Below are positions 17,708-30,567 of a stretch of 43,250 bases of DNA, piece by piece. The notes under the pieces are model-generated. The model made no database searches, was not told where the DNA came from, and was given only the letters and a program-made list of their open reading frames with translations. Location of the stretch: assembly GCA_026392945.1 (NCBI GenBank), contig JAPLBB010000053.1, forward strand, positions 1 through 43,250, read 5' to 3'. Source of the stretch: Actinomycetota bacterium (lineage in GTDB: Bacteria; Actinomycetota; Actinomycetes; Nanopelagicales; Nanopelagicaceae). Position 1 is the stretch's first letter, and each line of letters starts with the position of its first letter. The translations under genes were made by a program, and so were the position numbers.

Positions 17708-19210
17708 ATGCGCATAAGTGGCAGGCATGAACCAGGCAATCCAGAGATAATTGCAAAATTAAACAGCGCTTCACTCCGCATTTCTGCGAAGGATTACACA
17801 ATCTGGGGTGAAAATACAGAAGCTAAAACCCGGATGGGCTGGGTAGATCTGCCTACTAAATCTAGAGATTTATTACCTCAGTTAGATGCTCTGTCTGCCT
17901 GGGCGCGAAGTAAGAATTTAACTGAAATTGTTCTATGCGGAATGGGTGGCTCATCCCTTGCCCCTGAAGTTATCGCAGCCACGTATGGAAAAAAATTAAC
18001 AGTTCTTGACTCAACTGATCCAGCACAGATATTAAATGCTGTACCAAAAGAGTTGGCCAGATCAATAATTATTGTCGGCTCTAAATCTGGCACAACTATT
18101 GAAACTAAATCACATTTTACGTTCTTTGTTGATTTATTCACTAAAGCAAATCTGTTGCCAACTGATCACATTGTTATTATTACTGATCCTAATACATCAC
18201 TCGATGAAATAGCACGAAATGAGGGTTACAGAATAATCAACGCTAATCCAGATGTTGGCGGAAGATTTAGTGCGTTATCAGCATTTGGCTTAGTACCGGC
18301 AGCATTAATTGGTGTTGATATATCAGTCCTACTAGATGATGCCCAAGAAGCCTTACTAACATTTAATCAAGATAACTCTCCTGCATCTGTAATTGCAGCA
18401 CTACTATTTTCAGGAACAGAGCAAATAGTTAATTTCTGCGACACCAAATCTCCAACACCTGGTTTATCAGATTGGATTGAACAGCTTATTGCCGAATCCA
18501 CTGGAAAAAATCAAGTTGGAAGACTTCCAGTGGTAATTGAATCTGCTGAATCTAGCAATAATCTTACTATCGGTTTTGCAGATGGAGATTTTGATTTAAT
18601 TGTGCAAGGCACTTTAGGTGAGCACTTCATACTGTGGGAGTGGGTCACTGCCTTGCTTTGCTATCTACTGAAAGTTGATCCTTTTAACCAACCAAATGTG
18701 ACTGAAGCAAAGGATAGAACCTCTAAAATACTAGCTCAAATAACTGATAATAACTTTGAAATTGAAAAGCCAGTTTTTGAAGACAATGAGATAGCAGTCT
18801 ATTCAAACCGAGATATTAAAAATATATCTGAATTCTTAAATTTACCTAGCAATTACTTTGCGATTATGGCTTACTTAACTAGGGGTATCGATGATGAAAT
18901 TACCAAGCTTCAATCGGAGATCTCTAACAAGACAGGAATACCAACAACCTTTGGTTGGGGACCAAGATTTCTTCATTCAACTGGACAGTTTCACAAAGGT
19001 GGGCAACCAAACGGTTCATTTATTCAAATAACTGCTGACTCCATAGTTGACGTTGATATACCAAAACAGACTTATAGTTTTGCACAACTGATCATGGCGC
19101 AGGCGTTAGGTGATGCAAAAGCACTGACTGAGCGTGATTTACCTTTGATCAGATTGCACCTTAAAAATAGGAGTGCTGGAATTACCAAACTACTGACTGA
19201 ATTGAATTAA
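17708..19210 (+). CDS. pgi: Glucose-6-phosphate isomerase
   Basis: IVGSKSGTTIETKSHFTFF, GGRFSALSAFGLVPAALIG; immediately follows tal. Confidence 0.93.
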   Translation: MRISGRHEPGNPEIIAKLNSASLRISAKDYTIWGENTEAKTRMGWVDLPTKSRDLLPQLDALSAWARSKNLTEIVLCGMGGSSLAPEVIAATYGKKLTVLDSTDPAQILNAVPKELARSIIIVGSKSGTTIETKSHFTFFVDLFTKANLLPTDHIVIITDPNTSLDEIARNEGYRIINANPDVGGRFSALSAFGLVPAALIGVDISVLLDDAQEALLTFNQDNSPASVIAALLFSGTEQIVNFCDTKSPTPGLSDWIEQLIAESTGKNQVGRLPVVIESAESSNNLTIGFADGDFDLIVQGTLGEHFILWEWVTALLCYLLKVDPFNQPNVTEAKDRTSKILAQITDNNFEIEKPVFEDNEIAVYSNRDIKNISEFLNLPSNYFAIMAYLTRGIDDEITKLQSEISNKTGIPTTFGWGPRFLHSTGQFHKGGQPNGSFIQITADSIVDVDIPKQTYSFAQLIMAQALGDAKALTERDLPLIRLHLKNRSAGITKLLTELN

Positions 19211-19548
19211 TCTTCTCCGCGTAGTTTTTTAAGTGCAATATCAAGAACCTTATTTGCCTCAGCTTCAGTTCTACGTTCTTTTACATAAGCTAAATGAGTT
19301 TTATACGGTTCATTCTTAACTGGCATTGGTGGCTTATTTTTATCTTGTCCGGCCGGAAACCCGCATCTAGGACAATCCCATTCTGCTGGAACTTCTACTG
19401 TGCCGTCCTCTGCAAATGAAGGCTTAGTTTCATGACCATTTGCACACCAATATGAAACTCTGAAGCGAGCAATTGATTCACCACGCTCTGCCTCACCCAT
19501 TGGTCCTGCACCAACACGACTACCTCGTATTGCGCTTCCACCGGCCAT
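19207..19548 (-). CDS. rbpA: RNA polymerase-binding protein RbpA
   Basis: GGSAIRGSRVGAGPMGEAERGESIARFRVSYWCANGHETKPSFA... actinobacteria-specific RbpA. Confidence 0.97.
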   Translation of the reverse strand: MAGGSAIRGSRVGAGPMGEAERGESIARFRVSYWCANGHETKPSFAEDGTVEVPAEWDCPRCGFPAGQDKNKPPMPVKNEPYKTHLAYVKERRTEAEANKVLDIALKKLRGED

Positions 19549-19566
19549 TTTTACTCCTTAAGTTTC

Positions 19567-19586
19567 TTTGTTATTTCAATAACAAA
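19567..19586 (-). other. Inverted repeat spanning the secG stop codon
   Basis: TTTGTTAT-TGAA-ATAACAAA in mRNA sense: perfect 8-bp stem; no following U-run. Confidence 0.35.
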
Positions 19587-19798
19587 CTAAGTGCGACTAC
19601 TGAAGCAAACCATATTCCACCAACAACGATCGTAATTCGATCCAAGTTTTTTTCGACAACAGAAGATCCACCATATGTTGAAGAGATTCCGCCACCGAAA
19701 AGATCTGATAATCCGGATCCTTTGCCTTTATGCAGAAGTACTAAAATGATCATTAAAATACTTGATAGAACAAGTAATATCGAAAGAGCTAAATTCAT
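19571..19798 (-). CDS. secG: Preprotein translocase subunit SecG
   Basis: LVLLHKGKGSGLSDLFGGG...; position next to tpiA. Confidence 0.94.
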   Translation of the reverse strand: MNLALSILLVLSSILMIILVLLHKGKGSGLSDLFGGGISSTYGGSSVVEKNLDRITIVVGGIWFASVVALSLLLK

Positions 19799-19886
19799 TT
19801 ACTCGCCTTCATCTGTCCGTACTTTTTGCCCTTTGGCACCCGGTAAGGATACTATCTTTTTGAAAACTTTTCTTATCCAACCCAAA

Positions 19887-20669
19887 TTAAGCCTTATTTA
19901 GCACCCGATGGAATTTTGAAATTCTGGCAAACTCTTCTGGGTCTAAAGAAGCCCCTCCTACTAAAGCGCCATCCACATCTTCTTCTTTCATAATGTCTAA
20001 GGTATTTATTGACTTTACCGATCCACCATACAAAATTCGACAATTTTCAGCGATCTCATCACTGCCTATTTTCCTTAATTCACCTCTAATTGCTGAACAA
20101 ACTTCCTGTGCATCTTCAGGCGTTGCAGTTTTACCAGTTCCAATTGCCCAAACTGGCTCATATGCAATAACAATTTTTTTCAATTCTGGCTTGTGAAAAC
20201 CTTTAAGGGCGTTTCGTAATTGTTCAAGTACGTGCGGAATATGGTTACCAGCTTCGCGGATTGCTAATTCTTCACCAACACAGAGAATTGGCTTAAGTTC
20301 ATTAGCAAATGCTGCCTTAATCTTACGATTAATTAACTGATCATCCTCTTTATGATTAGCACGCCTCTCGCTATGACCAATCAATACATATGTGCAACCA
20401 AGCTTTGCCAGCATTGAACCAGATATATCACCGGTATGTGCACCAGAATCTGATGCAGATAAATCTTGCGCACCATAAAGTAATCGAATTCGATCGCCAT
20501 CAATCAATGTTTGAACGGAACGAATATCTGTAAATGGAGGAATTATGACTACTTCAACCGCATCATAATCACGATCTTCAAGTGAGTAAGCCAGTTTTTG
20601 GGTAACAGCGATGGCCTCTAGATGATTTAGATTCATCTTCCAGTTACCAGCAATTAATGGTTTACGCAT
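19887..20669 (-). CDS. tpiA: Triosephosphate isomerase
   Basis: [47 protein letters not shown]. Confidence 0.98.
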   Translation of the reverse strand: MRKPLIAGNWKMNLNHLEAIAVTQKLAYSLEDRDYDAVEVVIIPPFTDIRSVQTLIDGDRIRLLYGAQDLSASDSGAHTGDISGSMLAKLGCTYVLIGHSERRANHKEDDQLINRKIKAAFANELKPILCVGEELAIREAGNHIPHVLEQLRNALKGFHKPELKKIVIAYEPVWAIGTGKTATPEDAQEVCSAIRGELRKIGSDEIAENCRILYGGSVKSINTLDIMKEEDVDGALVGGASLDPEEFARISKFHRVLNKA

Positions 20670-20680
20670 TTCTCTCTCTT

Positions 20681-21868
20681 CTAACTTAGTGCAACTAATC
20701 CTGGAAGCTCTTTACCTTCAAGATACTCTAATGAAGCGCCACCACCAGTAGAGATGTAACCAAAATCCTTATCTTCAAATCCTAGTTTACGAACAGCAGC
20801 AGCTGAATCTCCCCCGCCGACAACCGCCATTCCATCTACTTCAGATAGCGCTTGCGCAACTACCTTGGTTCCATTAGAAAAATTGGCAAATTCAAAAACT
20901 CCCATCGGACCATTCCAGAATATGGTTTTACATTTTTTGATTTCTGATGCAAACAATTCGCTGCTATCTGGACCTATGTCTAAGCCCATCTGATCACTCG
21001 GGATACTCCCAGATGAAACTACTGTTGGTTTGGAATCTGCCGCGAACTCTTTAGCAACAACAATATCTGTCGGCAATAGAAATTTAACGCCCAAAATATC
21101 TGCTCTTGTCATTAATTCTTTAACGGTAGGAATTAAATCAATTTCAACTAATGATTTACCAACCTCTTTTCCTTGCGCTGCAAGAAATGTAAATACCATC
21201 CCTCCACCGATAGCTATCAGGTTCACCTTGTCTAAAAAATTGGAGATTACTCCGATTTTGTCAGAGACTTTTGCTCCACCCAAAATAACTCCATAAGGTC
21301 TAGTTGGATCTTTAGTTAGTTTTTCAAGTACAGCCACTTCGCCTGCAACTAAATCCCCTGCTGCATGAGGCAATAATCTTGCTAACTCGTATACGGATGC
21401 ATGCTTGCGATGAACCGCGCCAAAGCCATCTCCCACATAAACTTTTCCATAACTTGCGAGTTTTGTAGCTAGTCCAATGCGCTTTGCCTCATCCTTGCTT
21501 GTCTCCGCTGCTTCATACCTAATATTCTCAAGCAGCAGGATTTGACCAGGTTTTAATTCACTAACTTTGCTACCAGCACCCACAATATCTGCAGAAAACT
21601 CAATATTGATTTTAAGTAATTCACCAAGCCGAATTGCGACTGGTGCTAATGAAAGTTCGCTCTTACGCTCACCCTTTGGTCTTCCGAGGTGAGCAATTAT
21701 CACGATAGAACAATTTGCAGCTAATAGTTTCTTAATTGTGCTTAGTGAAGCAATAATTCTGCCATCGTCAGTAATTTGTCCGTCTTTAATTGGAACATTT
21801 AAATCACAACGCAAAACAACTTGCGTATTTTGGGGATTTAACTCTGCAAGTGTTTTAATGCCCATCAA
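20681..21868 (-). CDS. pgk: Phosphoglycerate kinase
   Basis: [51 protein letters not shown]. Confidence 0.98.
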   Translation of the reverse strand: MMGIKTLAELNPQNTQVVLRCDLNVPIKDGQITDDGRIIASLSTIKKLLAANCSIVIIAHLGRPKGERKSELSLAPVAIRLGELLKINIEFSADIVGAGSKVSELKPGQILLLENIRYEAAETSKDEAKRIGLATKLASYGKVYVGDGFGAVHRKHASVYELARLLPHAAGDLVAGEVAVLEKLTKDPTRPYGVILGGAKVSDKIGVISNFLDKVNLIAIGGGMVFTFLAAQGKEVGKSLVEIDLIPTVKELMTRADILGVKFLLPTDIVVAKEFAADSKPTVVSSGSIPSDQMGLDIGPDSSELFASEIKKCKTIFWNGPMGVFEFANFSNGTKVVAQALSEVDGMAVVGGGDSAAAVRKLGFEDKDFGYISTGGGASLEYLEGKELPGLVALS

Positions 21869-21870
21869 TA

Positions 21871-22893
<1,023 letters not shown>

Positions 22894-22956
22894 TTAATTA
22901 AGAAATCTGCTTCACATCCTTGTGAGGTACTTATCTTACCAGCCTAGAAGTGGCGA

Positions 22957-23934
22957 CTAATTCAATAAATCTGGGCTAATGCTTGCCTCAGTATCTGGCA
23001 CACCTAATTCACGAGCACGCTTATCTGCCATTGCAAGTAGACGCCGAATCCGACCAGCGATTGCATCTTTGGTCATAGGTGGTGTGGCAAGTGAACCCAA
23101 CTCTTCAAGGCTTGCTTGGCCGTGATTTACTCTCAGGTCACCCGCTTCTTTCAAATGATCTGGAATCTCAGCTCCTAATATTTCCATCGCTCTTTGAACT
23201 CTTGCCGATGCTGCAACAGCTGCTCTAGCTGAGCGTCGTAAATTAGCATCATCAAAATTTGCCAGTCTGTTTGCAGTTGCTCGAACCTCTCTGCGCATTC
23301 GACGTTCTTCCCAAGCCAACACCGTTTCATGGGCACCAAGCCTTGTTAGTAGCGCACCAATTGCATCACCATCTCTAATAACTACACGATCAACACTTCT
23401 AACCTCTCGTGCTTTTGCGGTAATTCCTAATCTACGAGCCGCACCTACTAATGCCAATGCAGCCTCAGGCCCTGGACAAGTAATTTCAAGCGCTGAAGAT
23501 CTACCAGGTTCTGTTAAAGAACCATGGGCAAGGAATGCTCCGCGCCAAGCAGCCTCAGAGTCACAAATTGCTGCAGAAACTACCTGCGGTGGCAATCCTC
23601 TTATCGGACGATTGTTTGCATCAACTAATCCAGTTTGTCTTGCAAGGGCATCGCCATCTGCTAAAACTCGAACAATATAGCGACTGCCTTTTCGAATTCC
23701 ACTTGAAGAAACTACTGATAACTCACTTTCGTGACCAAATATTTCGGAGATATCTTTTCTTAATCGACGGGCACTTTGGGCAGTATCTAATTCAACTTCA
23801 ATAATAATTTTTCCAGCAGCAATATGAAGTCCGCCAGCAAATCTAAGTAATGCAGAAACCTCTGCCTTGCGACAGCAGGGCTTAGTTATTGAGAGCCGAC
23901 TTAGCTCATCTTTAACCGCTTCAGTCATTGCCAT
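22957..23934 (-). CDS. whiA: WhiA DNA-binding/sporulation-type regulator
   Basis: [47 protein letters not shown]-type C-terminal HTH. Confidence 0.96.
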   Translation of the reverse strand: MAMTEAVKDELSRLSITKPCCRKAEVSALLRFAGGLHIAAGKIIIEVELDTAQSARRLRKDISEIFGHESELSVVSSSGIRKGSRYIVRVLADGDALARQTGLVDANNRPIRGLPPQVVSAAICDSEAAWRGAFLAHGSLTEPGRSSALEITCPGPEAALALVGAARRLGITAKAREVRSVDRVVIRDGDAIGALLTRLGAHETVLAWEERRMRREVRATANRLANFDDANLRRSARAAVAASARVQRAMEILGAEIPDHLKEAGDLRVNHGQASLEELGSLATPPMTKDAIAGRIRRLLAMADKRARELGVPDTEASISPDLLN

Positions 23935-23974
23935 CTATTCTCCTTTTACTTCTAAGGGGTTATCTAAGCAGGTA

Positions 23975-24907
23975 TCAGGTAAAAATGTGGGCGAAAGCAG
24001 AAATTAATTTATCTCTATCATGGTGGAAAGTTTCCTTATTATCTGCTAGATCAAAGGCTAAAACTTTCCCTCCGCATTTAGCCACAAGATCGTTAAATCT
24101 TGGCTCAGTATTTGCTAGGGATTTATCAATCAAAGCTACATCGATTTGTAGGTCATGAATATGGTCTAAAACTAGTTGCAAGTGTGCCTCTAGCGAAAAA
24201 CCTGAGAATTCATCAGAAATATGTTTATCGGGAAGATTAAAAATCATAATTTTCTTTGCCTTACTTATTTTTATCTGAGTAGCTTGCTCTTTCAGTAAGA
24301 AATGCGGCATAACGCTAGAGAGCCAAGAGCCAGGGCCAATAGTTATCCAGTCTGCGGCAGCTAATGCATCCAAGGCCTCGGGTGTTGCTTTGGGTGTTTC
24401 TGGAATTAATCGCAACTCTTTTACTTTTCCAACTGCCGCAGCAACCTGAACTTGTCCTCTTACTAAATCAATACCATCTTTACTCTCAAAACTTCCCTCA
24501 ATATCTAATGGTTCTAACGCCATTGGCAATACTCGGCCAACTACCTTCAAAAGTTGGCCAACACGATCTAAGCCCTTAACCGGATCGCCATCTCGATCCC
24601 AAAGTGCAGTTAGAAGTAAATTACCAACTGCGTGATTATCCATCTCCCCCTGACTTGTAAATCGGTACTGCATAATTTGTGCCCAACTTCTGCCCCATTC
24701 ATCATCAGCGCAGAGCGCAGCAAGTGCTGTACGCAAATCACCAGGTGGAAGGGAATTAAATTCAGCTCGCAATCTGCCTGAAGATCCACCATTATCAGCA
24801 ACAGTAACTACTGCCGTAACTTGATCAGTAAGAGTTCGCATTGCGGCAAGTGTTGCTGCAAGACCATGCCCGCCACCTAAACAAACTACCTTTGGGTTTG
24901 AAGTCAA
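23975..24907 (-). CDS. yvcK: YvcK/CofD-like protein (gluconeogenesis/morphogenesis factor)
   Basis: VVCLGGGHGLAATLAAMR, VADNGGSSGRLR, PPGDLRTALAAL, IGPGSWLSSVMPHFL. Confidence 0.93.
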   Translation of the reverse strand: MTSNPKVVCLGGGHGLAATLAAMRTLTDQVTAVVTVADNGGSSGRLRAEFNSLPPGDLRTALAALCADDEWGRSWAQIMQYRFTSQGEMDNHAVGNLLLTALWDRDGDPVKGLDRVGQLLKVVGRVLPMALEPLDIEGSFESKDGIDLVRGQVQVAAAVGKVKELRLIPETPKATPEALDALAAADWITIGPGSWLSSVMPHFLLKEQATQIKISKAKKIMIFNLPDKHISDEFSGFSLEAHLQLVLDHIHDLQIDVALIDKSLANTEPRFNDLVAKCGGKVLAFDLADNKETFHHDRDKLISAFAHIFT

Positions 24908-24909
24908 AA

Positions 24910-25788
24910 TTAAATCTCCCGGCCTAAGTCTCGATGCAAAGCCTGCGCTTCGATTTTATATTTCAACAATTTTTCACACTTAGCCAATCGCTTACCCAAT
25001 TCAACAGTTACAGCTACCGACCTATGCTTTCCACCAGTACAACCAATTGCTAGAGTTAAATACTTTCTTCTTTCGGCTATAAAGCCTGTGGCCATGGTTT
25101 CAAATAGTGCTTGATACCTATCGAGAAACTCCTGGACGTTATCGTTATTTAGCACAGCATCACTAACTGGCTTGTCTAAACCAGACAATGGCCGAAGCTC
25201 TGGCACCCAGTGAGGGTTAGAAATGAATCGGCAATCAACAACAAGGTCTGCATCAACTGGAATTCCATACTTATAGCCAAATGAAAGTAAATTGACTCTT
25301 AAATCTGTATCTGAATCTTCATGAAAGTAATCAGCAATCTTTTTTTCAAGTTGGTGAATATTCAATGCTGAGGAATCAATTATCAAATCGGCCGAATCAC
25401 GGACATCTCTTAATCTATCTCGTTCTTTTGCAATTCCATCCAAGATTCGATCTGACCCTTGAAGCGGATGAGGACGTCTCGTAGATTCAAACCTTCTAAC
25501 TAAAGCATCATCAGCTGCATCTACAAAAAGAATTTTTCTGGCAATACCTTGTTCGGCCAAATCTGAGAGGGATTTAGTTAAATCGCCAAAAAATGCACGT
25601 CCTCTAATGTCGATAACTACAGCAACTTTTTTAACAGACCCAGCTACTAAATCAATTAGATTACCGAGCAAGGCTGGTGGCATATTATCAACAACATACC
25701 AACCAAGATCCTCCAAAGAATGTGCAACGGTAGATCTACCGGCACCACTCATGCCGGTAATTATCAGGATCTCGGTATCACCCTTCAT
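24910..25788 (-). CDS. rapZ: RapZ/YvcJ-family nucleotide-binding protein
   Basis: ITGMSGAGRSTVAHSLEDLGWYVVDNMP, GCTGGKHRSVAVTVELGKRL. Confidence 0.95.
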   Translation of the reverse strand: MKGDTEILIITGMSGAGRSTVAHSLEDLGWYVVDNMPPALLGNLIDLVAGSVKKVAVVIDIRGRAFFGDLTKSLSDLAEQGIARKILFVDAADDALVRRFESTRRPHPLQGSDRILDGIAKERDRLRDVRDSADLIIDSSALNIHQLEKKIADYFHEDSDTDLRVNLLSFGYKYGIPVDADLVVDCRFISNPHWVPELRPLSGLDKPVSDAVLNNDNVQEFLDRYQALFETMATGFIAERRKYLTLAIGCTGGKHRSVAVTVELGKRLAKCEKLLKYKIEAQALHRDLGREI

Positions 25789-25809
25789 GCCAATATCTTG
25801 CTATACCTG

Positions 25810-27723
25810 TCAAGCATCTAATATTTCTCCGGTTTGCATGTCAACATTTATAGGTAAATCCTGACTGTTTATTTGATCGATAATCGTCTTAGCCATTTTT
25901 TTTCCAATCCCAGGCACAATAGCAAGTTCACCAATTGTCGCAGCTTTAAGGGCCGATACTGATCCAAAATGAGTTAGCAAAGATTTACGTCTGATTTCGC
26001 CAAGTCCGGCGACCTCATCAAGAAGGGATTCAAGCATTACCTTAGAGCGTTTACTTCTATGGAAATTTATCGCAAATCGATGTGCTTCATCTCTTAATTT
26101 CTGTAGCAAGTAGAGAGCTTCGCTATGTCTTGGAAAAATAACCGGTTCACTGCTATTTGGTAACCACACTTCTTCGAGTCTTTTGGCTAGCCCGCATAGT
26201 GCAACATCTGTGATCCCTAATTCCTGTAATGCTTTAGCCGCTGCATTAACTTGTGGCTTACCACCATCTACAACTACAAGTTGAGGTGGATATGCAAATT
26301 TTGGCCGTTGCCCTCCTTGCGAAGTTGCCTCGGCAATATCAATATCTTTTTCATCTAAATATCGCTTGAATCGGCGAGTAATCACATGATGCATCGCTCT
26401 TGTATCGTCAAAACCAGCTTCATCTGAAATGGAGAACCTTCGATAGTCACTCTTTTTTGGTTGTCCATCCTCAAATACCACCATTGAAGCCACCATGCTG
26501 GTTCCTTGAATATTTGAAATATCAAAGCATTCGATTCTAAGCGGCAACTCAGCCAACTCTAGTTGCTCTGCGATTTCAGCTAAAGCAGAACCACTTACAG
26601 CAGCATCATTTGCTCGTTTGCTTAAGTACTGAATCAATGATTGATGGGCATTTCGTTTAACCGTTTGTATAAGGTCAAATTTTTCACCGCGCTGTGGTTC
26701 TATTAAAGCAACATTTGCACCTCGCTGTTTGCTCAGCCATTCCTCAAGCACTTTCGAATCCTCTGGTAAATGATCCACTAAAATTTCAGATGGCGGCTTA
26801 TTATCTGCATATATTTTTCCAAGCATGGCTGAGATAATTCCCTCATCCTCAAGCAAGTTTGCCCGGTCTACTATCCACGATCTTGAGCCAGTTATCCGGC
26901 CAGCAGTAATGATGAATTGTGATAAAGCAGCGTGTGTAATCTCTTCATGAATCGCTAGAACGTCTGCATCAATATTCTCATTCAAAAATCGATCAGTTGA
27001 TTCGAAAGCTTTATTTACTGCTTCAAGTTGGTCTCGTAACTTTGCTGCTCTTTCGAATTCCTCAGCTGCTGAAGCAACTTTCATTTCATTTTCAATTCGA
27101 GAAGATATATCTTCTGGGGATTTTTCCAAGAAGTTAACTAGGTCATTAGCTAATTTACGATGTTCATCTGGGCTAACCCAATTAACACAAGGCGCTGCGC
27201 ATTTACCAATATCTCCCAATAAACACTGTCGTTTACTTCTTACTGCAGATTGAAAGTTTGATTCACTGCAAGTACGAATTGGATATATCTTGATCAAAGT
27301 TTCAAATGTACTACGTAATGCCCAAGCATGAGAATATGGTCCAAAATATCGAACCCCTGGAATTTTCTTAGATCTGGAAATAAATAATCTTGGAAATTCA
27401 GATTTTAAATCTATAGCTAAATGAGGATATGACTTATCATCTTTGAACTGCACATTGAAATCTGGGCTGTACTGCTTAATCCAAGTAAACTCTAATTGAA
27501 GTGCCTCCACCTCTGTCTTAACTAAAGTCCAATCAACGCGAACAGCAGTATTTACCATTTTCCTAGTCTTAATTTGTAAGTTACTGCCAAAATATGAATT
27601 AAGACGATTTTTTATATTTTTAGCTTTTCCAACATAAATTACCTTTTCATCTTTATCAAAAAAACGATAAACACCAGGATCGGTTGGCAAATTACTTGGG
27701 CGATAACTCTGTGGGTCAGCCAT
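25810..27723 (-). CDS. uvrC: Excinuclease ABC subunit C
   Basis: GIY-YIG domain PGVYRFFDKDEKVIYVGKAKNIKNRL; RIECFDISNIQG; C-terminal HhH. Confidence 0.97.
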   Translation of the reverse strand: MADPQSYRPSNLPTDPGVYRFFDKDEKVIYVGKAKNIKNRLNSYFGSNLQIKTRKMVNTAVRVDWTLVKTEVEALQLEFTWIKQYSPDFNVQFKDDKSYPHLAIDLKSEFPRLFISRSKKIPGVRYFGPYSHAWALRSTFETLIKIYPIRTCSESNFQSAVRSKRQCLLGDIGKCAAPCVNWVSPDEHRKLANDLVNFLEKSPEDISSRIENEMKVASAAEEFERAAKLRDQLEAVNKAFESTDRFLNENIDADVLAIHEEITHAALSQFIITAGRITGSRSWIVDRANLLEDEGIISAMLGKIYADNKPPSEILVDHLPEDSKVLEEWLSKQRGANVALIEPQRGEKFDLIQTVKRNAHQSLIQYLSKRANDAAVSGSALAEIAEQLELAELPLRIECFDISNIQGTSMVASMVVFEDGQPKKSDYRRFSISDEAGFDDTRAMHHVITRRFKRYLDEKDIDIAEATSQGGQRPKFAYPPQLVVVDGGKPQVNAAAKALQELGITDVALCGLAKRLEEVWLPNSSEPVIFPRHSEALYLLQKLRDEAHRFAINFHRSKRSKVMLESLLDEVAGLGEIRRKSLLTHFGSVSALKAATIGELAIVPGIGKKMAKTIIDQINSQDLPINVDMQTGEILDA

Positions 27724-27726
27724 AAT

Positions 27727-30567
27727 TTACTTCTTTAATACTTGAGCTAAAAACTTTCCGGTATAGCTCTTACTATTTTTGATAATATCTTCAGGCCGTC
27801 CTTCAGCCACTACTAATCCACCACCTGACCCGCCTTCTGGGCCTAAATCGATAACCCAATCTGCAGATTTAATAACATCCAAATTGTGCTCAATTACGAT
27901 AACAGTGTTGCCGGTATCAACTAATCTATTTAAAACAAGAAGTAACTTACGTACATCTTCAAAATGCAGGCCAGTAGTTGGCTCATCTAATACATAAATT
28001 GTTCTTCCAGTTGATCTGCGTTGCAACTCAGTTGCTAGCTTTACTCTCTGTGCTTCTCCACCAGAAAGAGTCGGGGCTGATTGGCCGAGCCTTACATAGC
28101 CAAGTCCAACATCACACAATGTTGTTAGAAACCTAGCAATAGCTGGGACTGACTCAAAGAACTTACTAGCCTCTTCAATAGGCATATCAAGTACTTGGGC
28201 AATTGTTTTACTCTTGTAGTGTACCTCTAGAGTTTCTCGGTTATACCTTGCTCCATGACAGACTTCACATGGTACATAAACATCAGGCAAAAAATTCATC
28301 TCGATCGTTATTGTTCCGTCACCAGAACAGTATTCACATCTGCCGCCTTTTACATTGAATGAAAATCTACCTTGTTGGTAACCACGAACCTTAGCTTCAC
28401 TCGTTTCAGCAAAGAGTGCTCTAACTTTGTCAAACACACCTGTATAGGTTGCGGGATTTGATCTAGGCGTTCTTCCGATTGGTGATTGATCAACGTGAAC
28501 AACTTTATCTAGTTGATCAAGTCCAGTAATAGTTCGGTGACGACCAGGAACAATTCTGGCGCCGTTCAATTTATTCGCTAGTACTGAGTACAAAATATCA
28601 TTTACTAAGGTTGATTTACCAGATCCACTTACGCCAGTAACGGCTACAAAAGCTGCAAGTGGAAAGGTCACATCAATATTTTGCAGATTGTTCTCTTTTG
28701 CTGCTTTAATAGTCAAAGATTTCTTTTCATCAATAGGCCTGCGCTTTTTTGGAATTGCAATAACAGATCTGCCCGATAAATAAGCACCAGTAATTGAATT
28801 CTTAGCTGCTATTAATTGCTCATAACTGCCCGACGAAACTACCTCTCCACCATGCTCCCCAGCACCAGGGCCAATATCAACTATCCAATCAGCAGTTCTA
28901 ATTGTGTCTTCATCATGCTCAACCACAATTAATGTATTGCCAAGATCTCTTAATCTTGTGAGTGTTTCGATCAATTTCCGGTTATCACGTTGATGTAGAC
29001 CAATACTTGGCTCATCCAATACATATAAAACGCCCGTTAGCCCAGATCCAATTTGAGTTGCAAGTCTGATTCGCTGTGCTTCACCACCAGATAAAGTTGC
29101 AGCAGGCCTTGCTAATGCTAGGTAATCAAGCCCAACATCAAGTAGGAAACCTAATCGAGCATGGACCTCTTTTAATACCCGTTCTGCAATCTTTTTCTCC
29201 CGGGCTGAGAGTGATATTTCCTTAAGGAATACTGCGCACTCTGCAATTGAAAACTCACAAATTTCTGCAATATTTTTACCACCTAAGGTAACAGCAAGCA
29301 CTTCAGGCTTTAACCGACTGCCATTGCAAACTGGGCAAGGTGTTTGCCGCATATATGCCTCATACTTATCGCGGCTGAAGTCACTATCAGTTTCTGAATG
29401 CCTTCTATGAATAAACGGAACAACTCCCTCGAAACCGGTCGTGTAATTACGAACTCGACCATAACGGTTCTTGTATTTAACATGTACTTCATAATCCCAA
29501 CCGTGCAAAATTGCATCTTTTACCTTTTCAGATAATTTCTTCCATGGATTATCAAGTGAGAACTTAAGATCAGTTGCAAGTCCCTCTAATAGCCTTAAGA
29601 AGTACTCTGAAGACTGGCCACCAGACCATGGCGCAATTGCACCCTCATAGATTGAAATTGAATCATCCGGAATTAATAGCTCCTCATCAACCTCAAGTTT
29701 TGTACCAATTCCAGAGCAATCCGGGCACGCGCCAAAAGGTGAATTAAATGAAAATGATCTAGGTTCCAACTCTTCAAATGATAACTCGCATTCATGGCAG
29801 GCCATATGCTCGCTAAATGATTTCTCTTTGTTTGGATCTCCTACTTTCAAATCAACAAAATCTAAAATCACTAAGCCGCTTGCTAATCTAAGCGCTGTTT
29901 CAATGGAGTCTGTAATACGTGACTTGCTTTCAGCTTTAACGCTTAAGCGATCTACAACAACCTCGATCGTATGTTTCTCTTGTTTTTTTAGTTTTGGTAC
30001 CTCAGAGATTTGATACACAACTCCATTTACTCTTACTCTTGAATACCCTTGAGTTGTAAAATCCTTAAACAAATCGAGAAATTCACCTTTTCTGGCCCGA
30101 ATTACTGGAGCTAGTACTTGAAACTTGCTGCCCTCAGACATTTGCAATATTTGATCAACAATATTTTGTGGTGTTTGCTTTGCGATTGCTTTACCGCACT
30201 TCGGGCAGTGAGGTTTTCCAGCACGAGCAAATAAAAGGCGAAGGTAGTCATAAACTTCTGTAATAGTTCCAACTGTTGAGCGTGGATTTCGATTTGTAGA
30301 TTTTTGATCAATTGAAACCGCCGGAGATAACCCCTCTATAAAGTCAACATCCGGCTTATCCATTTGCCCTAAAAATTGGCGAGCATAAGCAGAAAGAGAT
30401 TCGACATATCGGCGCTGGCCTTCAGCAAATATTGTGTCAAAAGCAAGTGATGATTTTCCGGATCCAGATAGGCCAGTAAAAACAATTAATGAATTACGTG
30501 GCATATCAAGTGAGACATTTTTAAGATTATGTTCACGAGCACCGCGCACTATCAAACGATCGTTCAT
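27727..30567 (-). CDS. uvrA: Excinuclease ABC subunit A
   Basis: [37 protein letters not shown], two ABC domains, zinc CxxC motifs. Confidence 0.98.
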   Translation of the reverse strand: MNDRLIVRGAREHNLKNVSLDMPRNSLIVFTGLSGSGKSSLAFDTIFAEGQRRYVESLSAYARQFLGQMDKPDVDFIEGLSPAVSIDQKSTNRNPRSTVGTITEVYDYLRLLFARAGKPHCPKCGKAIAKQTPQNIVDQILQMSEGSKFQVLAPVIRARKGEFLDLFKDFTTQGYSRVRVNGVVYQISEVPKLKKQEKHTIEVVVDRLSVKAESKSRITDSIETALRLASGLVILDFVDLKVGDPNKEKSFSEHMACHECELSFEELEPRSFSFNSPFGACPDCSGIGTKLEVDEELLIPDDSISIYEGAIAPWSGGQSSEYFLRLLEGLATDLKFSLDNPWKKLSEKVKDAILHGWDYEVHVKYKNRYGRVRNYTTGFEGVVPFIHRRHSETDSDFSRDKYEAYMRQTPCPVCNGSRLKPEVLAVTLGGKNIAEICEFSIAECAVFLKEISLSAREKKIAERVLKEVHARLGFLLDVGLDYLALARPAATLSGGEAQRIRLATQIGSGLTGVLYVLDEPSIGLHQRDNRKLIETLTRLRDLGNTLIVVEHDEDTIRTADWIVDIGPGAGEHGGEVVSSGSYEQLIAAKNSITGAYLSGRSVIAIPKKRRPIDEKKSLTIKAAKENNLQNIDVTFPLAAFVAVTGVSGSGKSTLVNDILYSVLANKLNGARIVPGRHRTITGLDQLDKVVHVDQSPIGRTPRSNPATYTGVFDKVRALFAETSEAKVRGYQQGRFSFNVKGGRCEYCSGDGTITIEMNFLPDVYVPCEVCHGARYNRETLEVHYKSKTIAQVLDMPIEEASKFFESVPAIARFLTTLCDVGLGYVRLGQSAPTLSGGEAQRVKLATELQRRSTGRTIYVLDEPTTGLHFEDVRKLLLVLNRLVDTGNTVIVIEHNLDVIKSADWVIDLGPEGGSGGGLVVAEGRPEDIIKNSKSYTGKFLAQVLKK

